From positions 31,870 through 95,869 of the forward strand of contig CAMOVZ010000005.1 of the NCBI GenBank assembly GCA_946628045.1: DNA of 64,000 nucleotides, written 5' to 3'. Position numbers and translations under genes: made by a program. The notes under the pieces were generated by a model that worked only from the letters and a program-made list of their open reading frames with translations, did not search any database and was not told the DNA's origin. This DNA is from an uncultured Caryophanales bacterium. Lineage in GTDB: Bacteria; Bacillota_I; Bacilli_A; RF39; UBA660. Positions 25,532-33,512 of this stretch are shown here, piece by piece (the stretch's first letter is position 1; each line of letters opens with the position of its first letter).

Positions 25532-26122
25532 ATGAAAAAATTAATGAAGAAAAATAAACTATTTAAAATATTAATAATAATCACAATATTAATAGTACTA
25601 TTAAGTATATTTATAAGTATAACACTACCAAAAGATATAAAAGAAGAAATATCTAATAATATAATTACCCTTAAAAACACTATAAAAACCTCTAAAATAA
25701 ATAATATATCTACTCTATATAAAACACTTTCAAATAACCTAATAACATCATCTACAATATGGGTATTAGGTATATCTATAATAGGAATACCTATAGTAGT
25801 TGGAATATATATATTCAAAGTAATATTACTCTCATTAGAAATAATATTTTTTATTATAAATATAAAATATATAAATATATTATTTATACTTATATATCTA
25901 TTACCTAGTATATTAAATATATTACTTTATTTTATATTGCTTTATTATTCAATTAATTATTCAATTATCTTAATAAAAGTATTATTTTTAAAGAAAGATT
26001 ATAGATTAAAATTAATCACAAAAAGATATATAAAAATATATTTATTTATATTTATAAGTATAATAATAAGTAGTTTAATAGAAATAATGTTAATACCTAG
26101 AATACTAATTCATTTAATTTAA
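25532..26122 (+). CDS. spoIIM: Stage II sporulation protein M-like membrane protein
   Basis: 196 residues, close to the ~210 of Bacillus SpoIIM, with five hydrophobic segments. A first helix is followed by an extracytoplasmic loop with LPKDIKEEI and a helix beginning SNNLITSSTIWVLGISIIGIPIVVG, the best conserved part of the SpoIIM/DUF95 family. SpoIIM works with SpoIID and SpoIIP in peptidoglycan hydrolysis during engulfment; single DUF95 proteins also occur elsewhere. In Bacillus spoIIM lies near xerD and deoB, which are also found here 4 kb away. Confidence 0.8.
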   Translation: MKKLMKKNKLFKILIIITILIVLLSIFISITLPKDIKEEISNNIITLKNTIKTSKINNISTLYKTLSNNLITSSTIWVLGISIIGIPIVVGIYIFKVILLSLEIIFFIINIKYINILFILIYLLPSILNILLYFILLYYSINYSIILIKVLFLKKDYRLKLITKRYIKIYLFIFISIIISSLIEIMLIPRILIHLI

Positions 26123-26128
26123 TTAAAA

Positions 26129-26158
26129 AGTGTCAATTTACACTTGATATTTTACACT
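26129..26158 (+). promoter_or_regulatory. Candidate operator: AGTGT-N6-ACACT plus a third ACACT
   Basis: An inverted repeat AGTGT/ACACT (26129-26144) touches the -35 box, and a further ACACT (26154-26158) lies in the spacer, 14 bases on. It is a likely binding site for the HTH protein encoded just downstream (autoregulation inferred). Confidence 0.5.
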
Positions 26159-26172
26159 CCAACATATATAAT
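26144..26172 (+). promoter_or_regulatory. Sigma-A promoter of the HTH gene
   Basis: TTGATA (26144-26149), 17-base spacer, TATAAT (26167-26172). Confidence 0.8.
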
Positions 26173-26193
26173 TATATTAGGAGGATAAATAAC

Positions 26194-26961
26194 ATGAAAG
26201 AATTAAATACAGTATTAACTGAGTTAGGAATTAGTAAAGTACGTTTAGCTAAATATTTAGGAGTATCAAGACAAATGTTATATAACTATTTAGCAATAGA
26301 TGATATGGCAAATTGGCCAAAAGAAAAAGCAGCTAAACTATTAAGTTTATTAAATGTAGAAGATATAAATGAATTAAGTAAAATTAAAATTACAGGTGAA
26401 TATATCATTGAAGTAGAGAATAGATTAAATGAAGGAGTTAAAGATACTTCATCTAAAGAAATAATCTCTGATTTAAAAGGATTTAATAAAAAAGAACAAG
26501 AACTACTATCAGATATTATTAATTTATTAAAAGAAAAACTTTCTACTGATAAAACTAAAGATACATATAATACTTATGTATATTTATATAATTTCCTACA
26601 ATCAATGGAAACAAATGAAGAATTAAAATATATCTTAGCATTTATGTCTAAATCATTAGGATTTGCTGATCCATTAGAATTTAACTTTAATAAAGATAAA
26701 CAATTTGTATTTGAAAGTATTATGTTTAGTGCTATGACTTTATATAATAATGGAGGTTCATCTAAAGTAAAATTAGCTGAATCACATAAGAGATTTGTAC
26801 AAAGTATAGAGCAAAAAAAGGAAGAAAAATTATCACGTACACAAGAATTAAATACTGTTAAAATTCAAGCATTAAAAGAACTAGGATATACAGAAATAAA
26901 TGAAGATAATGCTAAAGAAGTATTTGAAAAAATAGCAGAAATTCAATCAAGAAAAGTTTAA
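26194..26961 (+). CDS. HTH-domain DNA-binding protein of unknown target
   Basis: 255 residues, with an AGGAGG ribosome site. Residues about 1-60 form a Cro/C1-like helix-turn-helix (LGISKVRLAKYLGVSRQMLYNYL). The rest is helical with no recognised ligand domain, ending in a charged helix (AKEVFEKIAEIQSRKV). An inverted repeat overlaps its promoter. No partner gene adjoins. It could be a chromosome-organising or phage-type regulator; its place 230 bases from the dif-like site is noted but may be chance. Confidence 0.6.
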   Translation: MKELNTVLTELGISKVRLAKYLGVSRQMLYNYLAIDDMANWPKEKAAKLLSLLNVEDINELSKIKITGEYIIEVENRLNEGVKDTSSKEIISDLKGFNKKEQELLSDIINLLKEKLSTDKTKDTYNTYVYLYNFLQSMETNEELKYILAFMSKSLGFADPLEFNFNKDKQFVFESIMFSAMTLYNNGGSSKVKLAESHKRFVQSIEQKKEEKLSRTQELNTVKIQALKELGYTEINEDNAKEVFEKIAEIQSRKV

Positions 26962-26983
26962 GACTATTTAGTAGTCTTTTTCT
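26960..26983 (+). terminator. Intrinsic terminator after the HTH gene
   Basis: An AAGACTA/TAGTCTT stem with a 5-nt loop, then TTTTC. Confidence 0.75.
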
Positions 26984-27006
26984 TATAGAGTAGAGGAGAA
27001 GTATAT

Positions 27007-27129
27007 ATGAATATAACTATTATATTAATATTAGTATTATTAGGAATATTAGGATTAATATTTTTAGGAGGTATAATATTTCTAATAATTTATTTAATAA
27101 ATAAAGATAAAAATAAAGAAAAAAAGTAA
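27007..27129 (+). CDS. 40-residue membrane miniprotein
   Basis: A short frame with an AGAGGAGA ribosome site and its own terminator. The product is almost entirely one or two hydrophobic helices (about residues 3-31, with a GG near 21) followed by a charged tail NKDKNKEKK. No family recognised. The ribosome site and terminator make it a likely real gene. It is the last gene before the dif-like site. Confidence 0.55.
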   Translation: MNITIILILVLLGILGLIFLGGIIFLIIYLINKDKNKEKK

Positions 27130-27150
27130 TGAAATTAATCATTACTTTTA
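27123..27150 (+). terminator. Intrinsic terminator after the miniprotein
   Basis: A 10-bp stem AAAGTAATGA/TCATTACTTT with a 6-nt loop; the following T run is short (TATTTATG). Confidence 0.65.
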
Positions 27151-27195
27151 TTTATGATTTTTAGTAGATAGTGGGGTTTGATTCAAGAGAAGATA

Positions 27196-27223
27196 ACTTC
27201 CTATAATTGATATTATGTTAACT
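27196..27223. other. dif: Putative dif site (Xer recombination site) at the replication terminus
   Basis: ACTTCCTATAA-TTGATA-TTATGTTAACT: two 11-base arms around a 6-base centre. By my alignment from memory it agrees with the Bacillus subtilis dif sequence at 24 of 28 positions. The right arm TTATGTTAACT is close to the general XerD arm. It lies in a gene-poor stretch at the point where the main coding strand switches from + to -, 2.5 kb from a Xer recombinase gene. Confidence 0.85.
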
Positions 27224-27660
27224 TCTATATATATTTATTTATATATAATGACTCCCCTAGTAATATTTAACTAGTTTTTTAAAATAATTTAATTACAAAC
27301 TAATTATAACATAATTTATATAAATAAAATTTAAATTTAAAAAGAAAAATTTTCAATTAAAAATTTATTTTACAGTTATTTATTATTATTATCATTATAT
27401 TTATATATTATATAGATATAGATATCACTCCTATACTACTCACTTTTATCCTAAAAAGTAGGGTGTATTCTAAGCGATTTAGATATAAAAAGATGGATAG
27501 TTCATCACCTAAAATTACGAAATTAAATCTCGTGAATTTAGAATTAATTAGACGTATAGTTGTTAGGCTAAATTTACGAAAATGAAGCCTTATATCCTTT
27601 ATTATATATAATATAAGGATATAGGTATAAAATTAAAATAATAGTACATCATAATAACAG
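27224..27660. other. 437-base gene-poor, AT-rich stretch next to dif
   Basis: No reading frame with a ribosome site was found. It holds a terminator-like hairpin on + (CTAGT at 27257-27261 with ACTAG at 27270-27274, then six T), a very AT-rich block (27280-27420), two related 12-base blocks (CTAAAATTACGAAA near 27512 and CTAAATTTACGAAA near 27570), and a long hairpin of TATATCCTT/AAGGATATA near 27590-27625. It may encode a small RNA or form the leader of the next gene. It does not match tmRNA, RNase P, SRP or 6S RNA in any way I can recognise. Confidence 0.5.
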
Positions 27661-27672
27661 GAGGTTAATTTA

Positions 27673-27855
27673 ATGAAAAAGAAACGAAATAGAGTTTGTA
27701 ATTTGAATTGTTCTAAAGTAGGGGATTCATGCAATAGAAATTGTAGTAACTCCTCTACTTCAAACTTTGCAAAAAATAAAAGTACTATTACAGACAATGA
27801 ATATGAAGTTACTTCAGAAAGTAATAGTATGAATAAAAAGAAAAGAAGCAAATAA
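27673..27855 (+). CDS. 60-residue Cys-containing small protein
   Basis: The gene has a near-perfect ribosome site (AGGAGG) and its own terminator. Four Cys sit in a C9-x3-C13-x6-C20-x3-C24 arrangement (VCNLNCSKVGDSCNRNCS) after a basic start. The rest is Ser/Asn/Lys-rich and looks disordered. The Cys pattern could bind a metal or make two disulfides. No signal peptide is seen. No family recognised. Confidence 0.5.
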   Translation: MKKKRNRVCNLNCSKVGDSCNRNCSNSSTSNFAKNKSTITDNEYEVTSESNSMNKKKRSK

Positions 27856-27866
27856 TGCTTCTTTTT
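27842..27866 (+). terminator. Intrinsic terminator at the convergence point
   Basis: A 9-bp stem AAAGAAGCA/TGCTTCTTT with an AATAA loop, then T residues. It is the last + strand element before the run of - strand genes. Confidence 0.8.
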
Positions 27867-27887
27867 TTAATAGGGGATCTACCCCAT

Positions 27888-28568
27888 TTATTTAATAATT
27901 GTTCCTCCCCATTCTACAACAGTAAAACCTACTCTATTTACTTTATTTAGTTTTTGTTCTTTTACTTTAATAGGTTTATCTAACGCTTTATATTGCATTA
28001 AAATTCTTATCATTGTATCAGGTTCTTTAGATAATTCTAAAGGCATATTCTTATTAATTTCATTTATATCAGCAAATCTAATATAATTGTATTTATTTTC
28101 TTGTAATTTAGGTAACCAATAAATAATAAATTCTTCGCTTTCTTTTTCATTAAGCCCAAGTATTGCAAGTTTTTCTTCTAAGAATTTAATTGTATCTTTC
28201 CTACTAACTATAAATCCTTCATCTAATTTAATAGGTTCAGTATGTTTACCTTCCCAATATAAAGAATATAATTGTCTATTAGTTTTAATATCAATTAATG
28301 TACCATCAGGTTTAGCTAAAACAGTCCATCCATCATTATATATTGGATAAGTTACTGTAAGGTTATTAGGTTTACCTAATTTAATAGTAATCAAAGTATC
28401 TTCCATAGGGTATAAATATATAATTGGTTTATAATCTACTGGTTCATCAGGATCATTACTACCACAACCATTTACAGTACGAACTATAATTATAATTGCC
28501 ACTATAGTAATAGCTAATCCAATAAGTCCTCCTATTATACTTAATGTTATTATTAAACCTTTATTCAT
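27888..28568 (-). CDS. Conserved membrane-anchored protein of unknown function
   Basis: 226 residues, GAGGAGA ribosome site. One N-terminal membrane helix (about residues 5-29) is followed by a soluble domain predicted outside. That domain contains KPIIYLYP, LTVTYPIYNDGWTV, LYWEG, FLEEKLAILGLNEKE and a terminal GFTVVEWGG. I recognise this set as a conserved uncharacterised family of Firmicutes and other bacteria. It begins 10 bases after deoB stops and is probably in the same transcript. The biochemical role is unknown. Confidence 0.65.
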   Translation of the reverse strand: MNKGLIITLSIIGGLIGLAITIVAIIIIVRTVNGCGSNDPDEPVDYKPIIYLYPMEDTLITIKLGKPNNLTVTYPIYNDGWTVLAKPDGTLIDIKTNRQLYSLYWEGKHTEPIKLDEGFIVSRKDTIKFLEEKLAILGLNEKESEEFIIYWLPKLQENKYNYIRFADINEINKNMPLELSKEPDTMIRILMQYKALDKPIKVKEQKLNKVNRVGFTVVEWGGTIIK

Positions 28569-28578
28569 AATATCTCCT

Positions 28579-29748
28579 CTACTCTAATTCATCTAGAATA
28601 CTTTTACCAATTTCTAATTCTTTTAAATCAAAATTATCTGCAATTAAAGCACCAATGTCAGCCAAAGTTGATAATTGAGCTAAACGTCTAGGCTTTTTGA
28701 AATTTCTACTATATAGAATTAAAGGTAAGTTTTCTCTAGTATGAGAATTACCATCATTAAATGTTGGATCTTTACCATGATCTGATGTTATTATTAATAA
28801 ATCATCTAACTCTAATTTATTTAAAATAATAGGTATATCTACATCTAACTCTTCTATAGTCTTGGCATACCCTTCAACATCTTTAACAGTTCCATATAAT
28901 GAATCAAAATCACATAAATTAGTTACACAAAGTCCAGTAAAATTCTTATCCATTATATCAGTTAATTTATTAATAGCTTCATTATTATTAGTAGCTTTAA
29001 TAGTTTTATTAATACCTTGTCCATCAAATAAATCATTTATTTTACCAATACCAATAACATTATAATTAGCTTCATTTAATTCGTCAAATAAACTCTTTTT
29101 AGGAGGCTTTAAAGTATAATCACGTCTACCACTATTAATAAATTTATAATTACCTGGTGTACCATTAAATGGTCTTGCAATTACTCTAGCAATCTTCCAA
29201 TCTAATTTTTCAATTAATGTACGTATCTTCTCACAATATTCATGAAGAGTAGCAATAGGAATAGAATCTTCATGAGCAGCTATTTGAATATCAGAATCAC
29301 TTGAAGTATATACAATTAAAGATCCATAATTATATTGTCTTTCTCCTAATTCTTGAATAACTTTATCATCATTACAACAAATATTACCAATAATACTTCT
29401 ACCAGTAATTTGTTCTATAGCTGATAATATATCAAAAGTAAATCCTTGATTAAATGTTTTAAATGGAATAGTATTTTGAATACCAAACATTTCATAATGG
29501 GCATTTAATGTATCTTTAGATAAAGATTGAGGCTTAATAATTGTATAATAAGCATCTACATTATTATTATCACTCATATTTAATGTATCTAAAAAACCAA
29601 TTTTCTTTAAATTAGGAATAAATAAATCACACTTTTCTAGAACATGTCCTAATGTATTAGCACCACTATCACCAAAACTAACAGCATCTAATGTTTCCCC
29701 TACTCCTAATGAATCTATTATAAGTAAAAAAATTCTTTTAAATTTCAT
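28579..29748 (-). CDS. deoB: Phosphopentomutase
   Basis: 389 residues from the ATG at 29748 (AAGGAG ribosome site); a longer frame starting at 29811 would overlap xerD and add non-homologous residues. The start FLLIIDSLGVGET with the metal Asp, the Thr region GANTLGHV and the late ITSDHGKDPTFNDGNSHTRE metal site are alkaline-phosphatase-superfamily motifs of DeoB. It interconverts (deoxy)ribose 1- and 5-phosphate in nucleoside salvage. It follows the Xer recombinase by 4 bases, the xerD-deoB order seen in Bacillus. Confidence 0.95.
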   Translation of the reverse strand: MKFKRIFLLIIDSLGVGETLDAVSFGDSGANTLGHVLEKCDLFIPNLKKIGFLDTLNMSDNNNVDAYYTIIKPQSLSKDTLNAHYEMFGIQNTIPFKTFNQGFTFDILSAIEQITGRSIIGNICCNDDKVIQELGERQYNYGSLIVYTSSDSDIQIAAHEDSIPIATLHEYCEKIRTLIEKLDWKIARVIARPFNGTPGNYKFINSGRRDYTLKPPKKSLFDELNEANYNVIGIGKINDLFDGQGINKTIKATNNNEAINKLTDIMDKNFTGLCVTNLCDFDSLYGTVKDVEGYAKTIEELDVDIPIILNKLELDDLLIITSDHGKDPTFNDGNSHTRENLPLILYSRNFKKPRRLAQLSTLADIGALIADNFDLKELEIGKSILDELE

Positions 29749-29752
29749 AATA

Positions 29753-30643
29753 TTACTCCTTTGTACTACGATAGTGATGCATCTTATATTCTTCCAATAC
29801 CTTTTCATCACTTACTTTAGTATATATTTTAGTTGTAGAAATATCAGAATGACCCAACATCTCTTGTATACTTCTAAGATCTGCTCCCCTATTAATTAGA
29901 TGAGTCGCAAAAGAATGTCTCAAAGTATGAGGTGATATATCCTGATTTAATCCCTTTTCTTTTAATAAATTCTTTAACATTTTAAAAAAACCTTGTCTAG
30001 AAATACTAGATCCATGATTATTAATAAATAACTTATTACATGGTTTATTTTTAAGTAAATTATTCCTTACATTTAAATATTCTTTTAAATAATAAATAGA
30101 ATATTCTCCAATAGGAATTTCTCGCTCTTTACTACCTTTACCAAATATTCTAATTAAAGAATTAGTCATATCAATATCATTAAGAGTTAAATTTATAAGT
30201 TCACTAACTCTTAAACCACAACCATACATTAATTCTAACATAGCTTTATTACGATAGTCAAATGGACTAACTAGTTTAATATCAAGTAATTTATCAACGT
30301 CTTCTACACTTAAAGTTTTAGGTAAAGTTTTTCTAAGTTTAGGTCTATCAATAAAAAGAGAAACATCATTTTCTACAATTTTTTCTTTTACTAAATACAT
30401 ATGAAAATTCTTTATTACTGTTAAATTATGAGCTATAGTAGAACTCTCTTCATTACTCCTACTCTTTAAAAAATCCTTAATATCAGTATTTTTAATATTA
30501 GACACATTAGTAATACTTCTTTTCTTTAAAAACTCTTTATATACACCTAAATCATTTTCATAAGATTTTCTACTTCTATCAGATAATCCTTTCTCAAAGA
30601 TACAATAATTTAAAAAATCTTTAATAGCATCTTCTATATTCAT
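29753..30643 (-). CDS. xerD: Tyrosine recombinase XerD/XerC
   Basis: 296 residues from the ATG at 30643 (GGTGA ribosome site); a GTG three codons earlier is too near it. The N-terminal SAM-like core-binding domain covers about residues 5-90. Catalytic residues, counted from the GTG frame, are R148 (GCGLRVSEL), K172 (FGKGSKERE), H242 and R245 (HTLRHSFATHL), H268 (LGHSD) and Y277 (TKIYTKV). It resolves chromosome dimers at dif. The xerD-deoB linkage favours XerD over XerC. A dif-like site lies 2.5 kb downstream. Confidence 0.92.
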   Translation of the reverse strand: MNIEDAIKDFLNYCIFEKGLSDRSRKSYENDLGVYKEFLKKRSITNVSNIKNTDIKDFLKSRSNEESSTIAHNLTVIKNFHMYLVKEKIVENDVSLFIDRPKLRKTLPKTLSVEDVDKLLDIKLVSPFDYRNKAMLELMYGCGLRVSELINLTLNDIDMTNSLIRIFGKGSKEREIPIGEYSIYYLKEYLNVRNNLLKNKPCNKLFINNHGSSISRQGFFKMLKNLLKEKGLNQDISPHTLRHSFATHLINRGADLRSIQEMLGHSDISTTKIYTKVSDEKVLEEYKMHHYRSTKE

Positions 30644-30728
30644 ATACTTCACCTATACCTATTATACTAAATTTAATACATTTTTACAATTTCCATATTA
30701 TTTGATAAAATATATACAGGTGATTAAT

Positions 30729-31952
30729 ATGTCAACTCCATTAGCATTAAAATTAGCTCCTAAAACATTAAAAGATGTTATAGGGCAACATCATTTAATT
30801 GGTAAAGATAAAATACTTACTAATTTAGTTAAAAATAAAAAATTATTTTCAATGATACTTTATGGTAAACCAGGTATTGGGAAAACTAGTATCGCAAACG
30901 CTTTAGTAAATGAACTTGATATTCATTATAGATTTTTAAATGCTACTACTAATAACAAAAAAGACTTTGATACAGTTATAGAAGAAGCAAAAATGTATGG
31001 TGAATTAGTCCTTATAATGGATGAAATACATAGATTAAATAAAGATAAACAAGATCTGTTATTACCAGTAATGGAAAGTGGTTTAATTACTTTAATTGGT
31101 ATGACTACTTCTAACCCATACCATGCAATTAATCCAGCTATTAGAAGTAGATGCCAATTATTTGAACTTAAGGAATTAGAAACAAAAGATATTATAGATG
31201 GTCTAAAAAAGGCCATAAAGCACCCAGATTTAGACGGAATTGTAATAGACAATAAAACACTCGAGTATATTGCAAAAATCTCTAGTAATGACCTAAGATA
31301 TGCTTATAACTTATTAGAGATAGCCTACTACTCTACTGATGATAAAAAAGTGACTATAGATAAAATAAAAAGTATAAATAATCGTCCAGTATTCTTCGCA
31401 GATAAAAATGGTGATGGTCATTACGATGTACTATCAGGACTTCAAAAATCAATTAGAGGAAGTGATGTAGATGCATCCCTTCACTATTTAGCACGATTAG
31501 TAACTGAAGGAGATTTAGACTCAATTTATAGAAGACTTAGTGTTATAGCTTATGAAGATATTGGTCTAGCAAATCCTGCAATAGGACCTAGACTAGATTC
31601 CGCAATAAATGCAGCAGAACGAGTTGGCCTTCCAGAAGCAAGAATTCCTCTAGGAACAATAGTTACAGAAATGGCCCTATCTCCTAAAAGTAATACAGCA
31701 CATACCGCTTTTGATGAAGCACTATCTGATATTGAAAAAGGTAATGTAGGAACTATACCAAAACATTTAAAAAATGACAGTTCTAATACCGAATATAAAT
31801 ATCCTCATGATTATCCAAATGCCTATGTAAAACAACAATATCTACCTGATAAATTAAAGAATAAAAAGTATTATCACCCTAAAGATATAGGATATGAAAA
31901 AACTATAAAAGAAATATATGATAAAATAGAAAAAATTAAAGATAGTAAATAA
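30729..31952 (+). CDS. rarA: Replication-associated recombination protein A (AAA+ ATPase)
   Basis: 407 residues from the ATG at 30729, with an AGGTGA ribosome site; the longer frame from 30702 lacks one. PLALKLAPKTLKDVIGQ-HHL, Walker A GKPGIGKTS, Walker B LIMDEIHRLNK, sensor TTSNPY and a C-terminal AYEDIGLANP with EMALSPKSN are hallmarks of RarA/MgsA. This clamp-loader relative acts at stalled replication forks. It is one of few + strand genes right of the terminus, so it is transcribed against replication in the inferred arrangement. Confidence 0.93.
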   Translation: MSTPLALKLAPKTLKDVIGQHHLIGKDKILTNLVKNKKLFSMILYGKPGIGKTSIANALVNELDIHYRFLNATTNNKKDFDTVIEEAKMYGELVLIMDEIHRLNKDKQDLLLPVMESGLITLIGMTTSNPYHAINPAIRSRCQLFELKELETKDIIDGLKKAIKHPDLDGIVIDNKTLEYIAKISSNDLRYAYNLLEIAYYSTDDKKVTIDKIKSINNRPVFFADKNGDGHYDVLSGLQKSIRGSDVDASLHYLARLVTEGDLDSIYRRLSVIAYEDIGLANPAIGPRLDSAINAAERVGLPEARIPLGTIVTEMALSPKSNTAHTAFDEALSDIEKGNVGTIPKHLKNDSSNTEYKYPHDYPNAYVKQQYLPDKLKNKKYYHPKDIGYEKTIKEIYDKIEKIKDSK

Positions 31953-31963
31953 TTACTATCTTT
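31938..31963. terminator. Bidirectional terminator
   Basis: An 11-bp stem AAAGATAGTAA/TTACTATCTTT with an ATAA loop lies between convergent rarA (+) and the surface protein gene (-). Confidence 0.85.
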
Positions 31964-31966
31964 TTA

Positions 31967-33403
31967 TTATTCAGCTAATCTAAATACTGGTAAAACTGAT
32001 GCTCCACTTTCATCAGCAGTACAATTAGCAGGATATCCAAATGGCGACACAGTCCAGAATGAAGAATCTCCAATATCTCCACTACGTAACCAAGTATCTG
32101 GTACTAAGTCACGGTCTTCATATTCTTGATAATAATCTGGTGTAATATTCATTGATTTAAAATAATCTAATTGTCTTGTTTGATTATATGCTGTATCATT
32201 TTCTAACGTATTATCTAAATCTTCCCATATTTCATGTGGTGAAAGTAAATATATTTTATCTGTTGTTATAAAATTACTACTATCTACTCCTCCATGTCCT
32301 GAGACAACATATGTATCAATTATTGATTTTTTTAAAGCTGCTGGTAATTTATCTATTATTCCTACTCCTGTATAGTCTACATTACTTGGTGTTTTAACTT
32401 GTACATATTCTCCATCTTGTTGTACATAATCTACATCTTCATATGTATATATACCACTATTTAAATAGGCTCTCATATCTGAGTATTCCCATCCACCTTT
32501 ATTTCCATCGCCATTTGACTCTACTGGATTTACTTCAGAATAATAATTCATTCTACGGTATGTACGTGGATTATTAATTGATACTACAAATCCACATGCT
32601 GTTTGTGAGAAACCTGAAGTTAAACATTCACTTGGTGTTGAATTATTTAACACTTTCAAAGTATATTCTTCAGGTGTATTATCGCCATCTAAATCCATTT
32701 CAATTGTCTTAGTAGATCCAACAGGATAAACTGATTTGTTACGTCTTATATTAGTAACTATAGTCTCAAACGAATCATCTTGAAATGTTGTAGCAGTAGT
32801 TACTGGTATTGCATTTTCATCAGCTTGTCCATATTGTACTTCATATCCAAAATCATAACTTAAACCTTCGTCTGGAATTACATTCATTTGTTCAGGTGTT
32901 ATTGTATTCTTAAATTCTATTCTTATTTTATATTTTTCTGTTGTTGGAGTTATTGTTTGTCCTGATTTAGTACATTTTGGTAATATGTGATTTACTGCTG
33001 GTTCTATTCCATCAGCATATGTTACACTATAACTTATATAAGATGGTAAATCTTGTGGTACTGTTGGAGTTATTTGTGTTATCATTGCATCCAAAGTACC
33101 AGCATTTGCTGCATCTACTGTAAACTCATAAAAGTCTCCTGGTAGTTCAAAATTAACACTCCAAGTAACTTTTGTATTTGTACTACCATCAGTACCATTT
33201 TCTACAGTAGGAGTAGTATTTCCTTTACTACCCGGTGTTACTGAAACACTAGTTGGTTCCCAGTATACACTCCATATATTTTTAGTAATACTTGCATTAC
33301 CATTAATCTTTAATGTTGTGGCTAGTGCCGCAAAACCTATTGTTAATCCTAATAAAAGTATTAATAATAACATTATTCTATTTCTTTTTTTATTCTTTTT
33401 CAT
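31967..33403 (-). CDS. Signal-anchored surface protein, shared beta-sandwich module plus DUF6273-like domain
   Basis: 478 residues from the ATG at 33403 (AGGAGG ribosome site); the longer frame to 33463 has none. A basic start and one hydrophobic helix end in GFAALATTLKINGNA. The next ~170 residues form a TasA/camelysin-like segment (WSVYWEP, PGDFYEFTVDAANAGTLDAMI, YSVTYADG, YKIRIEF). The C-terminal half carries the pattern SDMRAYLNSG ... DKIYLLSPHEIW ... TWLRSGD ... VLPVFRLAE, like DUF6273. It is probably exported and held by its N-terminal helix; no LPxTG is present. The function is unknown. Confidence 0.7.
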   Translation of the reverse strand: MKKNKKRNRIMLLLILLLGLTIGFAALATTLKINGNASITKNIWSVYWEPTSVSVTPGSKGNTTPTVENGTDGSTNTKVTWSVNFELPGDFYEFTVDAANAGTLDAMITQITPTVPQDLPSYISYSVTYADGIEPAVNHILPKCTKSGQTITPTTEKYKIRIEFKNTITPEQMNVIPDEGLSYDFGYEVQYGQADENAIPVTTATTFQDDSFETIVTNIRRNKSVYPVGSTKTIEMDLDGDNTPEEYTLKVLNNSTPSECLTSGFSQTACGFVVSINNPRTYRRMNYYSEVNPVESNGDGNKGGWEYSDMRAYLNSGIYTYEDVDYVQQDGEYVQVKTPSNVDYTGVGIIDKLPAALKKSIIDTYVVSGHGGVDSSNFITTDKIYLLSPHEIWEDLDNTLENDTAYNQTRQLDYFKSMNITPDYYQEYEDRDLVPDTWLRSGDIGDSSFWTVSPFGYPANCTADESGASVLPVFRLAE

Positions 33404-33483
33404 AAAGCCTCCTATTTTATTTACATTATACAATATATAATTTCTATAATCAATTAAATACAAGATATAAACATTTTTTTACG

Positions 33484-33512
33484 TAAATAAAAAACATCTA
33501 TTTCTAGATGTT
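33484..33512 (-). terminator. Intrinsic terminator of the alaS-holA operon
   Basis: AACATCTA/TAGATGTT stem (8 bp, 4-nt loop), followed on the - strand by TTTTATTT; it overlaps the holA end. Confidence 0.7.

Noticed and set aside
27224..27660. tmRNA, RNase P, SRP, 6S RNA or TPP riboswitch in the gene-poor stretch
   Set aside because: None of the invariant sequences of these RNAs could be found on either strand.
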